64,000 bases of DNA from Paenibacillus sp. LS1 (GCF_026013365.1 NZ_JAPDOE010000003.1:62001-126000); one strand, 5' to 3'; shown: positions 18,405-27,014, counted from the stretch's first letter. Numbers and translations: made by a program. Notes: generated by a model from the letters alone, not told the origin.

Positions 18405-18563
18405 CCAGGTTCATGTCCATTCAGTACATCTATGAAATGTGAAATATTCCGTTACCCCATTAATATACCATATACCTTATGTGGTTTATACGCGGCCTCG
18501 CATAGAACACTTAAACGGACCCTTATCACATTAAAATATCTGTAATTCTTTAAAGGTCACAAC

Positions 18564-18591
18564 AAAAAAGGACGCCCAAAAGGGCGCCCTT
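18564..18591 (-). terminator. Intrinsic terminator of ndh
   Basis: On the minus strand, AAGGGCGCCC-TTTT-GGGCGTCCTT is followed by TTTTG. It lies 19 bp after the ndh stop. Confidence 0.85.
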
Positions 18592-18609
18592 GAATGGCAT
18601 TAAGGAGGA

Positions 18610-19791
18610 TTAGTGAGCCAGTGCAAACAAACCGTGAATGTGAGCCAGGTAACGGATGTTACTTGCTTCTTTCATCATGGTTGCAGGCAGACCTTTCAGA
18701 CGAGTCTGGTTGCCACCGATCATGCCGACAGCATCTTTACGACCCAGACTTCCCAGCGTACCGGAGAATACTGGTGTGAAGGATTCCATTGCGCCACCTT
18801 TGAACATTACGCCCAAGTTGTGACCAATGGTTTCACCCATTTGCCAAGCCAGTTGTGCTGTTGGAGGGTATGGACGAGCGCCTTCGCTAGGGAAGACCAC
18901 TGCGCTGTCACCAGCAACAAACACATCTTTGTGAGAAGTGGATTGCAGAACTTCCGTCACTTTCGCACGGCCACGATCCACTTCAATTCCGCTGTTAGCA
19001 ACAACCGCGTTGCCTTGTACGCCACCTGTCCATACGAGTGTGCTCGTAGGGATGGAGCTGCCGTCTTTCAGCAGAACTTCGTTTTCTTTCATCTCAGTAA
19101 TCGCTACGCCAACGATGAAGTTAACGCCACGTTTCTCAAGACTCGATTTAGCACGTTCAACCAGTTCTGGCGGGAATCCAGCCAGGATGGAAGGACCTGC
19201 TTCAACAGTGTACAGGGAGATATCGTTGAAATCGATACCTTTCTCTTTACATGCAGCTGGAAGAAGATCAACGAATTCGCCGACAAGTTCAATACCTGTC
19301 AAGCCGCCGCCACCAATAACAAACGTTGCATCTGCTTTGTTGCCGGACTGTTTGTAAGCATCCAGACGTGCATCAACGTGTGCACGAATGCGGTTTGCAT
19401 CACTAACCGATTTGAGCGTGAAGCTGTACTCTTGCAATCCCGGAATTCCGAAGTAAGCTGTTTCGCTACCCAGGGCAACAACGAGTGCATCGTAAGAGTA
19501 TGTGGAGCCGCTGGTCATCAGAACTTTCTTCTCGTCCGGCTTGATTGTATCCACCGTATCGATTTTCAAGTTCACGTTTTTGCCACGCAGCAATTTTTCG
19601 AGTGGAAGAGCAACTGCTTGTTCAGCAATGCTTCCCGCTGCAAGACGGTGCAGTTCCGTGATAATTTGGTGTGTAGGGTAACGGTTCACGACAGTAATTG
19701 TCGCTTCTTCAGGGGACAAGTATTGACGCGCAGTCAGCGCAGTCAACAGACCGCCGTATCCTCCACCCAAGATCAAAATTTGCTTCGACAT
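18610..19791 (-). CDS. ndh: Type II NADH dehydrogenase
   Basis: A 393-residue membrane-associated flavoprotein that transfers electrons from NADH to menaquinone without pumping protons. FAD-binding GGGYGGLLTA lies near residues 8-17. The NADH Rossmann motif VIGGGGLTGIELVGEF is near 160-175. The second FAD motif DVFVAGDSA is near 290, followed by a quinone-site AQLAWQMGE-like stretch. The start is ATG 19791, 6 nt after the GGAGG core. The ATG two codons upstream directly abuts that core and is not used, I think. It follows the DUF1641 gene by 24 bp on the same strand, reproducing the yjlC-ndh operon of Bacillus subtilis. A Rex-like site lies upstream of the pair. Confidence 0.92.
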   Translation of the reverse strand: MSKQILILGGGYGGLLTALTARQYLSPEEATITVVNRYPTHQIITELHRLAAGSIAEQAVALPLEKLLRGKNVNLKIDTVDTIKPDEKKVLMTSGSTYSYDALVVALGSETAYFGIPGLQEYSFTLKSVSDANRIRAHVDARLDAYKQSGNKADATFVIGGGGLTGIELVGEFVDLLPAACKEKGIDFNDISLYTVEAGPSILAGFPPELVERAKSSLEKRGVNFIVGVAITEMKENEVLLKDGSSIPTSTLVWTGGVQGNAVVANSGIEVDRGRAKVTEVLQSTSHKDVFVAGDSAVVFPSEGARPYPPTAQLAWQMGETIGHNLGVMFKGGAMESFTPVFSGTLGSLGRKDAVGMIGGNQTRLKGLPATMMKEASNIRYLAHIHGLFALAH

Positions 19792-19815
19792 ATCCATCCT
19801 CCGTTCTTCTAAGTC

Positions 19816-20262
19816 TTAACGTTTCGGTTGTTGACGCTCGTTCAGAATGCTCAGGAAAGATTGAGCAAAACGAAGCGATTGTTGTACGTTTGGATCTTTA
19901 AGCATTTTCAGCATAGCGAACAAGCCAACTGAAGTTTGCTCTGTTTGTGCACGATCATTGGCTTCGATGGCAGCCGAAGCTACACCTTTAGCTTTGTCTA
20001 CAACAGGCTTAGCGAACTCGCCCATTGCGCTCATTGTGTCGCTGATCAGAACTTTGTCTGTTGCTACACTTTGTGCGAAGTCATAAGCTTTCGTCATAGC
20101 AGTAACCATTTCAGCCAGTTTAGGCAAGTTCTCCACCAGAACGGTTAAAGACTCCTGTACCTCAGGCTTCATCAGTTGATCCAGTACATCCAAGGACTGG
20201 CGTTGAGAAACGTCGGCACCTTCTGTAACCGGCACCTCTTGTTGAGTAGGCGATTGTGACAT
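19816..20262 (-). CDS. yjlC: DUF1641 protein (YjlC-like)
   Basis: A 148-residue soluble protein with the DUF1641 pattern LDQLMKPEVQESLTVLVENLPKL, then an Ala/Lys-rich helical middle and the C-terminal signature GLFAMLKMLKDPNVQQSLRFAQSFL. I start at ATG 20262, with AAGGAGG 10 nt upstream. The biochemical role is unknown. In B. subtilis its homologue is cotranscribed with ndh, as here, and DUF1641 also occurs next to NAD-linked dehydrogenases, suggesting an accessory role in electron transfer (inference). Confidence 0.85.
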   Translation of the reverse strand: MSQSPTQQEVPVTEGADVSQRQSLDVLDQLMKPEVQESLTVLVENLPKLAEMVTAMTKAYDFAQSVATDKVLISDTMSAMGEFAKPVVDKAKGVASAAIEANDRAQTEQTSVGLFAMLKMLKDPNVQQSLRFAQSFLSILNERQQPKR

Positions 20263-20553
20263 AAGAGAAAGTCCTCCTTTACTTTGGGATAGAAGTCCGC
20301 GACTTTCATGATGCCTGTCAAGCAGAGCCGAACCACAAAATACATTGAATACAACTAAATGTACCAAATTTCACACAATAGGGTGAGCGTAGCTCAGGGC
20401 CACTCCCACATCATGCATTGTATCTTGGATCTATTGCGGACAACATGTGTTGACGCACAAAACGACAAGCAGGCCGAAACCGAACTCTATACCCTTATAT
20501 TACACCTCTTACACATGAACATGAAAAAGAAATTTTTTACACTTGTGAAGATA

Positions 20554-20571
20554 TTGTGAACATTGTAACAA
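20554..20571 (-). promoter_or_regulatory. Rex-like operator upstream of yjlC-ndh
   Basis: TTGTGA-N6-TAACAA differs at one position from the Rex form TTGTGA-N6-TCACAA. A second TTGTGAA half site lies 11 bp to its left at 20543. Rex, the NADH-sensing repressor, controls yjlC-ndh in B. subtilis, so the location supports the call. It is about 290 bp from the start codon, which implies a long leader. Confidence 0.5.
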
Positions 20572-20867
20572 AATCGATTTTTTTGTCAACCCATGAAGGC
20601 AGGCTAATGCCGCCGATCCTCCTGTCCAAGATCCGTATTCCTACCACATGTGGTATTAAGACAAGATCACATATGACCAGATGTGCGATATGTACACAAG
20701 GAAGGATTCGTTTATCCAACTGTTCAGGAATTGTTTTCCAATATCACGATAATCATGCAACGAAATTGGTCACTGTCGTTATTATGCAGCGTTGGGCTCA
20801 GCCTTATTCCATCATTGAGACATCTTTTCTGTTTTCAAGTATGAACCTCTTGCGTCACGATTGCAAA

Positions 20868-20903
20868 AAAGACAGAAAGAAGGCCTGACGGATCGTCCTG
20901 CCT
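20868..20903 (-). terminator. Probable terminator of the sigma factor gene
   Basis: On the minus strand, AGGCAGGACG-AT-CCGTCAGGCCT forms an imperfect stem followed by a T-rich run (TCTTTCTGTCTTTTTT). Confidence 0.55.
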
Positions 20904-20951
20904 CCTGATATATGTTTTCACGGTTTGCCCGATCTAATCGTTACAATTAGG

Positions 20952-22745
20952 TCACACCATAACTATTTCCGGGGAATACCGATCCATTTCTTCAAGCAAC
21001 TCTTTTATTGCAACGATGGCAGCTCGCTCCAATTCCTCCACCTGCAAAAGTATCGAGATAGCCTGATCGGCATGAAGCTTCTCATTAGGCAGTCCTCCAT
21101 CTGGAAAAGGAAATAATTCCGAGAGTGTATTTAACTTTTGAGACATGTGTCGATATAACTCTTCCGCCCGAAGACAGAATGGAATCAAGCTGGAATAGCA
21201 GGTAGTCGAAGCCCACTTTAGAGAAAGTTCTTTGAAAAACTCACTTGCATAACGTCTTGCATCCCACAAAACCGCAATGTTATAGGCGTGACCGTTCGCT
21301 TCTACCCGTCTATATTCTATGGCTTCTCTCCAGACGGCATAGGCAGCCACACCACTGACTGTGTTCGGCAAGGTATACGGGTCCTCCCCACGATAATGAG
21401 CCAAAACAGCTGTCAGTGCCGCGTGCAAGTTCATTTCTCGTATCATGCCATCTGATTCCGCTGCCAGTACAAATACTTCCTGATTCACACCCCGGCCTAC
21501 ATGATCATAGGGAATTGTTCCTGATTTAATGAAATCGGTACCGTATAAGGTCCGGGCTGCATCATCATAGCCATAGATCAACCCGAATTCGGGAATATTC
21601 AGGTCCCACACGACGGCCGGAATTCCCCGATGAATGGAGTAACGTATCAGGGAGAGGGCCTGAACAAGCCTTGGATTAAGCAACCTTTTCCCCTTCGCTT
21701 TCTCCTCTAGCATCGAAGGATCGACCAGATTGGCATTGAGTCCTGCTTCGCTCGCCAAAGCCTCAACCGCATGGGAACGATAACCCATATGTTGCAATCC
21801 TCTGGTAAGCACCTCTTTGAAGTTATAGGCGGTAGGTCCAGCGATATGTATGTCCAGAGGCAGGATGGTCAGACGAAAAGAAAGTCCACTCATCCCCATA
21901 ACCATGGGGAGGGACGGAGATGGACCGATATAGCCTAACATGTCGTGAATGGATGCTGCTGCAGAGTTCCAGGTTTGGGGAGCCCGAAACGAAAGGGGTT
22001 CCTCCAGAGTCACTCGATTTTGCCCGAGTGAATTCCACTCTGCCAGCATTTCATCTACAGATAAATGAATATGAAGCTGAGACACTTTTTTACGTGAACG
22101 GGACAGAATTTGATACACATTGGCACTTGTCAGATTGAATTTGTTGGCCATTTCTTGAGGTGATAGCTGCTCCATCCAATATGATGTGAAAACCTGTTGT
22201 TCTCTTTCATTCAGACAACCCAACAGCCTGTGAAGATTGTTCCTCATTTCCTGCTGAGCAACAGCTTGATACGGATCATAGCCTGTCTCCTGTGATCTCC
22301 GATCGGTGTCATTCAAAAGATGATTCAGCGTCATGTCGAGCGAGTCTTGTTCACTCCATGAGGCATCATCGGCTCCAAATGCAAGGAACGAAGAAAAATG
22401 TTGTTCCCGCTGCTGCTCTTGGCGTTGCATATGTGAATACGCCTGATTACGCACAATGCGCTGCATCCAGGCCATAAAACGGTCAGCATTCTGAAGCTGT
22501 CTCATATGAATGAATGCACGAATAAGCCCATCCTGTAAAATGTCTTCTGCGAGATAAGAATCATGTGTAAGTGCTCGCACATAACGGAACAATTGCCCGC
22601 GGTAACGGTGAATCAGCTCACCAAAAGCCTCTGTATCCCCGGTTTGGGCTTGCATGATAAGCGCAATGTCCGACTCCTGTTGCCGATTCTCGAATGTCTC
22701 ATCTTCCCCTGGTCTGATATGGCGATTGTCAGCTAATTCATCCAT
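20952..22745 (-). CDS. ECF-type sigma factor fused to a C39/BtrH-like pseudo-peptidase domain
   Basis: A 597-residue protein. Residues about 38-108 form sigma region 2 (FGELIHRYRGQLFRYVRAL, DSYLAEDILQDGLIRAF, FMAWMQRIVRNQA). Residues 170-225 form region 4 (CLNEREQQVFTSYWMEQLSPQEMANKF and an HTH ending in SRSRKKV). The remaining 340 residues resemble the papain-like C39/BtrH N-terminal fold seen in the adjacent gene: SIHDMLGYIG, GMSGLSFRL, then GIPAVVWDLNIPEFGLIYGYDD. The positions of the nucleophile Cys and the His are not conserved, so it is probably a ligand- or peptide-sensing domain. The end is helical and Glu-rich. The start is ATG 22745, with AAGGGGG 6 nt upstream. It follows its homologue-like partner by 27 bp. 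No anti-sigma gene is present. Confidence 0.8.
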   Translation of the reverse strand: MDELADNRHIRPGEDETFENRQQESDIALIMQAQTGDTEAFGELIHRYRGQLFRYVRALTHDSYLAEDILQDGLIRAFIHMRQLQNADRFMAWMQRIVRNQAYSHMQRQEQQREQHFSSFLAFGADDASWSEQDSLDMTLNHLLNDTDRRSQETGYDPYQAVAQQEMRNNLHRLLGCLNEREQQVFTSYWMEQLSPQEMANKFNLTSANVYQILSRSRKKVSQLHIHLSVDEMLAEWNSLGQNRVTLEEPLSFRAPQTWNSAAASIHDMLGYIGPSPSLPMVMGMSGLSFRLTILPLDIHIAGPTAYNFKEVLTRGLQHMGYRSHAVEALASEAGLNANLVDPSMLEEKAKGKRLLNPRLVQALSLIRYSIHRGIPAVVWDLNIPEFGLIYGYDDAARTLYGTDFIKSGTIPYDHVGRGVNQEVFVLAAESDGMIREMNLHAALTAVLAHYRGEDPYTLPNTVSGVAAYAVWREAIEYRRVEANGHAYNIAVLWDARRYASEFFKELSLKWASTTCYSSLIPFCLRAEELYRHMSQKLNTLSELFPFPDGGLPNEKLHADQAISILLQVEELERAAIVAIKELLEEMDRYSPEIVMV

Positions 22746-22772
22746 GTGTATCCCCCTTCTCATAACCTCGCT

Positions 22773-23714
22773 TCACTTCCATTGCTCCAGCTTCAAAATA
22801 GCAGCTTCGATCATAGCTTCCGTCTCCGCGAGTGCCACCATGATTGTGGCAGCAGCCTCCCAGCTCCGGGAGACAAGGCGGGACTGGCATTCTCCGAATT
22901 GGCGGGATTGTGCGTATTTCAAAGCGGAAAGGTCAGGATGGATTGTTTTAAAAAACAAACCATAATCATGGGCACGACGCGCGCCTACTGGCAGAGCAAA
23001 ATACACATAATGAGCCCACTCATTACCATCGATTGCTCCAGCACGAACCTGTTCCGCCTTATGCAGAATGGCTGAAGCTCCGGTTCGTCCTTCCTGTGCA
23101 GCAATATCATGGGTCTGTTCTGTAAGGGCTGATTTGAACCAAGTAAAAGTCCGGCGGTTAATCTCCTCCAGATCAGGATGTTCAATGCGTTCAGGACTCC
23201 ACCATCGTCGATACACACCGCTACTCCATGGGAATTCAGACTTCCATGCTTCCTCAAGTTTATCGAGTGTCAGGAAGACATTCGGAAAGCCAGCCGGGTC
23301 ATGCAGGCATATTTCATCGCCCCTCATATTGAGCGCCACTACATAATGATCGCAACCATCCAGATTGGGAGAGTTGGGATTGTAGACGAGTTTGCCCATA
23401 TCCAGCGGCCCCATCATCACAGGGCCCTGCTTCAAAGCCTCTTTTAGCTCATCTACAGGCATCTCTGTACCCGGTGCTTGCACACTTTCATGTACAATAA
23501 ATCCCAGAATGCTCATCGCCTTGCTGATGGCCAGATCAGGACTGGAGGTACAGTTATCAAAAAAAAGTAAATCTTCCTGCGTTCGAAAGGCCCCTAGTGA
23601 AAAGCCACCGATGGTTTCAAGCAGACCGGGATCTATCTTTTCTCCAATGGACGACAGCAGCATTGAAGCTGAATTGGCGTAGCAATACGCACCATTTCCA
23701 ATATAATTGCTCAT
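22773..23714 (-). CDS. C39-like/BtrH-like cysteine-peptidase-fold protein paired with the sigma factor
   Basis: A 313-residue protein with the pattern of the BtrH N-terminal / C39-like superfamily. Cys11 lies in GAYCYANSASMLLSSIG, followed by GGFSLGAF, a GP-rich strand (KQGPVMMGPLDMG), His123 in DHYVVALN and Asp139 in LHDPAGF. That is a plausible Cys-His-Asp triad. The C-terminal part (about 185-313) is helical, with a His/Glu-containing stretch. There is no signal peptide or membrane segment. I place the start at ATG 23714, with GAGAGGA about 9 nt upstream. It is the first gene of an operon with the sigma factor, whose C-terminal domain looks like a degenerate copy of it. It may process or bind a small molecule or peptide that the sigma domain senses (inference). 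Confidence 0.65.
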   Translation of the reverse strand: MSNYIGNGAYCYANSASMLLSSIGEKIDPGLLETIGGFSLGAFRTQEDLLFFDNCTSSPDLAISKAMSILGFIVHESVQAPGTEMPVDELKEALKQGPVMMGPLDMGKLVYNPNSPNLDGCDHYVVALNMRGDEICLHDPAGFPNVFLTLDKLEEAWKSEFPWSSGVYRRWWSPERIEHPDLEEINRRTFTWFKSALTEQTHDIAAQEGRTGASAILHKAEQVRAGAIDGNEWAHYVYFALPVGARRAHDYGLFFKTIHPDLSALKYAQSRQFGECQSRLVSRSWEAAATIMVALAETEAMIEAAILKLEQWK

Positions 23715-23845
23715 ATCATAACATCCTCTCATTCCTTTATTGGAGCACGCGATTAAGCAATGCCTATACTTATACTGACTCTTCATACAGATCATTTCTG
23801 ACAGAATATCCTGAATAAATTTCTGGCCGCCATGAAATAGTGAAC

Positions 23846-23871
23846 GTTTAGAATTCGAACATCCCGGTTAA
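23846..23871 (+). promoter_or_regulatory. SigB-like promoter of the CsbD gene
   Basis: GTTTAG, 14 bp, then GGTTAA resembles the general-stress sigma-B consensus (GTTTAA-N13/14-GGGTAT), 37 bp upstream of the CsbD start. CsbD genes are sigma-B dependent in B. subtilis. Confidence 0.4.
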
Positions 23872-23907
23872 TAAGGACTACACCAGACAACGAAGGAGAT
23901 GTTCGAT

Positions 23908-24081
23908 ATGAGTAATTCAACTAGCGATAAGATCAAAGCAGGCGTAAACAAGGCCAAAGGCGAAGTGAAGGATCAGATCGGTAATGCAACCAACAACAGA
24001 TCCCTTCAGGCTGAGGGTAAGAAAGACAAAGCCAAAGGTGCTGTACAGGATAAAATTGCCGACATCAAAAAAGATCACTAG
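23908..24081 (+). CDS. CsbD-like general stress protein
   Basis: A 57-residue hydrophilic, Lys/Asp/Ala-rich helical protein with the CsbD-family pattern DKIKAGVNKAKGEVKDQIGNAT, LQAEGKKDKAKGAVQDK. Such proteins accumulate under general stress; their molecular function is unknown. The start is ATG 23908, with AAGGAGA 8 nt upstream; the ATG at 23899 overlaps the ribosome binding site. It is divergent from the BtrH-like/sigma operon. A sigma-B-like promoter and a strong terminator (24196-24238) bracket it as a single-gene unit. Confidence 0.88.
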   Translation: MSNSTSDKIKAGVNKAKGEVKDQIGNATNNRSLQAEGKKDKAKGAVQDKIADIKKDH

Positions 24082-24411
24082 ATCCTCTTGATGGAAGGTC
24101 AACAGCACGATCATTTCGTGCAATAGATCGTTATAAACTAGCCTAACCGTCCATGTTCGGAGGAAAACTGAACATGAGACGGAGGCGCAAAAAAGCCAAG
24201 GAAGGTGTTACTCAATACACCCTTCCCTGGTTTTTTTTGCGTATATTAAATTACTGGAACCAGACATCTTGCCATATCGATAATTTGCGTTTATCGTGTT
24301 TTAGGTTTAGATATACCTAGCATGACCTTGAGATGGTACATGTTTTATCATTTTACATATTTTTGTTCAACCTTGTGTTTCGCGGGTAATTTTTAGAAGA
24401 GGTGATGTGAG
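24082..24411. other. Intergenic region between CsbD and cupin genes
   Basis: 330 bp. It contains the CsbD terminator hairpin. The A/T-rich right half presumably holds the cupin promoter, but I see no clear boxes. Confidence 0.4.
24196..24238 (+). terminator. Intrinsic terminator of the CsbD gene
   Basis: CCAAGGAAGGTGT (24196-24208) pairs with ACACCCTTCCCTGG (24217-24230) and is followed by eight T residues. Confidence 0.9.
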
Positions 24412-24930
24412 ATGAATGAACGGACAAAGAACATAGAGACGTTATTTCTTCAGGATAACGGTGTAATTCCCAATCATCCGACCCTGCCTGTGCTCTTGTA
24501 TAAGAACGTATGGACAGAAGAGGCCCTTCATGCAGAATCGCTGTTGAACCGTAATGGATGGGGAAATAGCTGGTTGAATGGTGTGTTCAATTATCATCAT
24601 TATCACAGCAATGCTCATGAGGCTCTTGCTGTGGTGAGTGGATTCGTGAAACTGATTTTAGGCGGAGAACATGGTCAGAAAGTTTACCTTCAAACCGGCG
24701 ACATTGTCGTGCTTCCCGCTGGAACAGGGCATAAACGTCTGGAGTCCAGCGCTGACTTTCGTATTGCCGGTGCCTATCCGGGCGGCATGAGTTACAACAC
24801 ACGCACAGGTGAAGAGGACGGTCGTACCAAGGCTCTTCAGGAAATCCGAAAGGTTCCGATCCCGGATACCGATCCGGTCTATGGGCAGCACGGACCGCTA
24901 ATGGAAATCTGGAATGGGAAGAAATCATAA
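24412..24930 (+). CDS. Cupin-fold protein (YjlB-like)
   Basis: A 172-residue single-domain cupin. Motif 1 is NYHHYHSNAHEALAVVSG (metal ligands HxH and Glu) around residues 60-78. Motif 2 is GDIVVLPAGTGHKRL around 97-111. The sequence pattern resembles B. subtilis YjlB, which lies immediately beside yjlC-ndh in that genome. Here the cupin gene is about 4 kb away on the other strand, with the sigma operon and CsbD in between. The function is unknown, perhaps a metal-dependent sugar or small-molecule enzyme. AGAGGTGATG precedes the start. Confidence 0.82.
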   Translation: MNERTKNIETLFLQDNGVIPNHPTLPVLLYKNVWTEEALHAESLLNRNGWGNSWLNGVFNYHHYHSNAHEALAVVSGFVKLILGGEHGQKVYLQTGDIVVLPAGTGHKRLESSADFRIAGAYPGGMSYNTRTGEEDGRTKALQEIRKVPIPDTDPVYGQHGPLMEIWNGKKS

Positions 24931-25005
24931 CAGATATGAAGATAGTAAAAAAGCATGTTATTGAACTATGCTCAAATGAAGTCGGTCCAGTACTTAACGA
25001 GAAAC

Positions 25006-25058
25006 AAATAGACTGTTCCCCGTACAAGTAGGAGTTACTCATCGGGAACAGTCTATTT
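25006..25058. terminator. Inverted repeat between convergent cupin and DUF1835 genes
   Basis: AAATAGACTGTTCCCCG (25006-25022) and CGGGAACAGTCTATTT (25043-25058) form a stem of about 16 bp. Both flanks are A/T-rich but have no long T tract. It probably serves both convergent genes. Confidence 0.6.
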
Positions 25059-25206
25059 AAGTGTTAAATCTGAACAGCTGGTAACAGAGACACTTCGTGA
25101 TCATATTCCTGTCTGTGCAAGGAACTGCTCAAATCTTCCGTCTTAGTTCAAACTTTGCGATCTCGTCGCTTGTTTTTCTATCTGTGCGTTTCAGCCTTAG
25201 TCCCTT

Positions 25207-26286
25207 TCAGCGCTCGGCAAGCCGAATACTGTAATACCTCATTGCAAGTGGCTTTCCATCCATCTCAAGTTGGCCTTGCAGCACCAGTTGTCGTAGACGG
25301 TACTCCACGAACGCATCACTTATATGCTGGCTACTTGTACCAATCACTTCACCCACAATACGAGCTGATCGGATAAACTTGCCTGGCTCCCAGTTCGGTG
25401 TCAGTTCCCTCACCTTCTGCATAATGTACTCGTCCAAAGCATCTTCAGTTAAGCTCCGAATCACGCCATTCCCCATCATACGTAATAGCCCAGGCTGTAC
25501 CGAAAGTTCCAGCCAATCCTGTTCCAGCTGGAGGCGTTCTTGCTTGGACAATGGCTCTTGCTCAGAGCAAACGTGCCACATCGCCAGAAGCTTTTCCGGA
25601 AGAATCTCGCCTGTGTGGAGCACATCGTATTGAACGTCAGGTCTATCAAATAATTGCTGATATAAGCCACTCGTCTCGATAAGATATATGGGACTCTCGC
25701 TGTTCCGCAATAAATACATGGCGTAGAGCAGTCCCGTCTTCTCCCGTGCATTATTCGCATACCAGATAATGATCGACGTCTTGGAATCAAAGGACTGAAT
25801 TGTGGCGTTGAGCTCAAATAAGGATTCCAGTTCAAGCATGGCATATGCCTCACGGTCATTGAGACACACCCGTTCGGTCAGCCAGAGATGCCTGCGTTGC
25901 AAGTCTGCACGCCGGGTCAGATCACCTAACGGCCCTACCGCATAATTATCATCTATAGAGAAAAAACTCCGCTTTTCCTGATCCGGCAATGTACTCATTC
26001 CCATTTTCAGACTACTTAGAGGTGATTCTCCAAACGTAATATGAATTTCATTTGGCTTGTCGACCTCGGCAAGAGCTTGTTGTTCCAGACGCCTCAGATC
26101 AAAAGGGGTATCCATATTCCGAAACAGTGACTGTACCGCTTCCGCAAAATCCACCTTTTGGCCTTGCTCTTCCTGCCGCTTGACCACGTGTGCTGATTTC
26201 ATATAGAGCACACGCAGTACTGAACGAAGTTCATCTTCACTCATACGATTTATCGTTCGGCTGAATGCATAGATATTATCATTCAT
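25207..26286 (-). CDS. DUF1835/DUF3658-type protein
   Basis: A 359-residue cytoplasmic protein. The start is ATG 26286, with AAGGAGGA 6 nt upstream. After a helical head (about residues 1-75) there is a domain beginning EIHITFGESPLSSLKMGM, with FFSIDDNYAVGPLGDL and the Arg/Trp-rich RRHLWLTERV. This is the DUF1835 pattern. The C-terminal part (about 240-359, EEPLSKQERLQLEQDWLEL and EYRLRQLVLQGQLEMDGKP) corresponds to DUF3658. The function is unknown. It lies 62 bp downstream of the TVP38 gene on the same strand, so the two may be cotranscribed. Confidence 0.75.
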   Translation of the reverse strand: MNDNIYAFSRTINRMSEDELRSVLRVLYMKSAHVVKRQEEQGQKVDFAEAVQSLFRNMDTPFDLRRLEQQALAEVDKPNEIHITFGESPLSSLKMGMSTLPDQEKRSFFSIDDNYAVGPLGDLTRRADLQRRHLWLTERVCLNDREAYAMLELESLFELNATIQSFDSKTSIIIWYANNAREKTGLLYAMYLLRNSESPIYLIETSGLYQQLFDRPDVQYDVLHTGEILPEKLLAMWHVCSEQEPLSKQERLQLEQDWLELSVQPGLLRMMGNGVIRSLTEDALDEYIMQKVRELTPNWEPGKFIRSARIVGEVIGTSSQHISDAFVEYRLRQLVLQGQLEMDGKPLAMRYYSIRLAER

Positions 26287-26348
26287 GTTGGGTCCTCCTT
26301 CCATCTAACGGAATTACTGACATCCTATATCTGCGTACTGATCATTTT

Positions 26349-27014
26349 TTATGAGGAAATCGATTTTCCAGCGGGTTGATTCAGATCATTCAGCTCTTCG
26401 CCATCTGACGATGATCGGGTAAAATGTCGCTCCAGTTTGCGGCTTGCCCACAGGGATACCGCAATAAACAGCAATACGCCTACCCAACGTACAGGGTGCT
26501 CCAGAAATTGTTCCACATTGGAACCGATATACGTAACAGAGAAGATCATAATTGCTTTACCACAGCCCACCGCAAGCAGGAAGGATAACAAGCGCATTCG
26601 CGCGATACCTGCTGCCACATTAATAATGACAAACGGACCTACCGGGAAGATACTCAGCAGGAAAACATAACCGAACGCGTTCCTCCGAATCCATACCATA
26701 CTACGCTGCACACGGGGTTTGCGTGCCCATCGTTCCACAAAAGCGGATTTCCCGATCTCCCGTACGATCAGAAATGTAACGGTGCAACCAAGGACCATGC
26801 CGATCCATGAATATAAAAACCCTGCCCACAGACCGTATACCGCACCGTTCACACCCACTATTAATAGCGTTGGAAGTGGCGGCACAAATGATTTCATAAA
26901 CGTAAGCAAAATTCCCGGTAACGGGCCCAGGGAGCGAAACTTCTCCAGCCAGAAACGAATATTTTCTTCCGTAATATAGGACATAATGTCCAATGCTGCC
27001 GGGGTCATCTGCAT
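26349..27014 (-). CDS. TVP38/TMEM64 family (DedA-related) membrane protein
   Basis: A 221-residue membrane protein of the SNARE-associated / VTT-domain family. Five to six hydrophobic segments are visible. The conserved block runs from SFVPPLPTLLIVGVNGAVYGLWAG through GCTVTFLIVREIGK to the amphipathic FPVGPFVIINVAAG. These proteins are implicated in lipid scrambling or small-molecule transport across the bacterial membrane. The start codon is uncertain: no strong Shine-Dalgarno box is visible near ATG 27014, and ATG 26984 is possible. The C-terminus is polar (SSSDGEELNDLNQPAGKSISS). It is the probable first gene of an operon with the DUF1835 gene. Confidence 0.8.
   Translation of the reverse strand: MQMTPAALDIMSYITEENIRFWLEKFRSLGPLPGILLTFMKSFVPPLPTLLIVGVNGAVYGLWAGFLYSWIGMVLGCTVTFLIVREIGKSAFVERWARKPRVQRSMVWIRRNAFGYVFLLSIFPVGPFVIINVAAGIARMRLLSFLLAVGCGKAIMIFSVTYIGSNVEQFLEHPVRWVGVLLFIAVSLWASRKLERHFTRSSSDGEELNDLNQPAGKSISS

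Larger units (their letters stand above)
18291..18609. other. Intergenic region with two terminator hairpins
   Basis: 319 bp between the YhfK-like gene and ndh. It contains the ndh terminator (18564-18591) and a second perfect hairpin at 18379-18404. The stretch between them shows no recognisable feature. Confidence 0.5.
20263..20951. other. Intergenic region upstream of yjlC-ndh
   Basis: 689 bp. It holds the long yjlC leader, a Rex-like site (20554-20571), a perfect 14-bp palindrome TACCACATGTGGTA at 20642-20655 and the terminator of the sigma gene (20868-20903). I found no open frame with a ribosome binding site in it. Confidence 0.45.

Noticed and set aside
18613..19812. A 399-codon open frame on the plus strand opposite ndh
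   Set aside because: It mirrors the ndh coding region, has no ribosome binding site or recognisable domain, and is Cys-rich and of unlikely composition.
20556..20888. A 110-codon plus-strand frame between yjlC and the sigma gene
   Set aside because: No ribosome binding site, no recognisable pattern, and it overlaps the Rex-like site and the sigma gene terminator.
20952..23714. BtrH-like gene as part of an aminoglycoside (butirosin-type) biosynthetic cluster
   Set aside because: No acyl carrier protein, ligase or aminosugar genes are nearby. Only the fold-level pattern matches.
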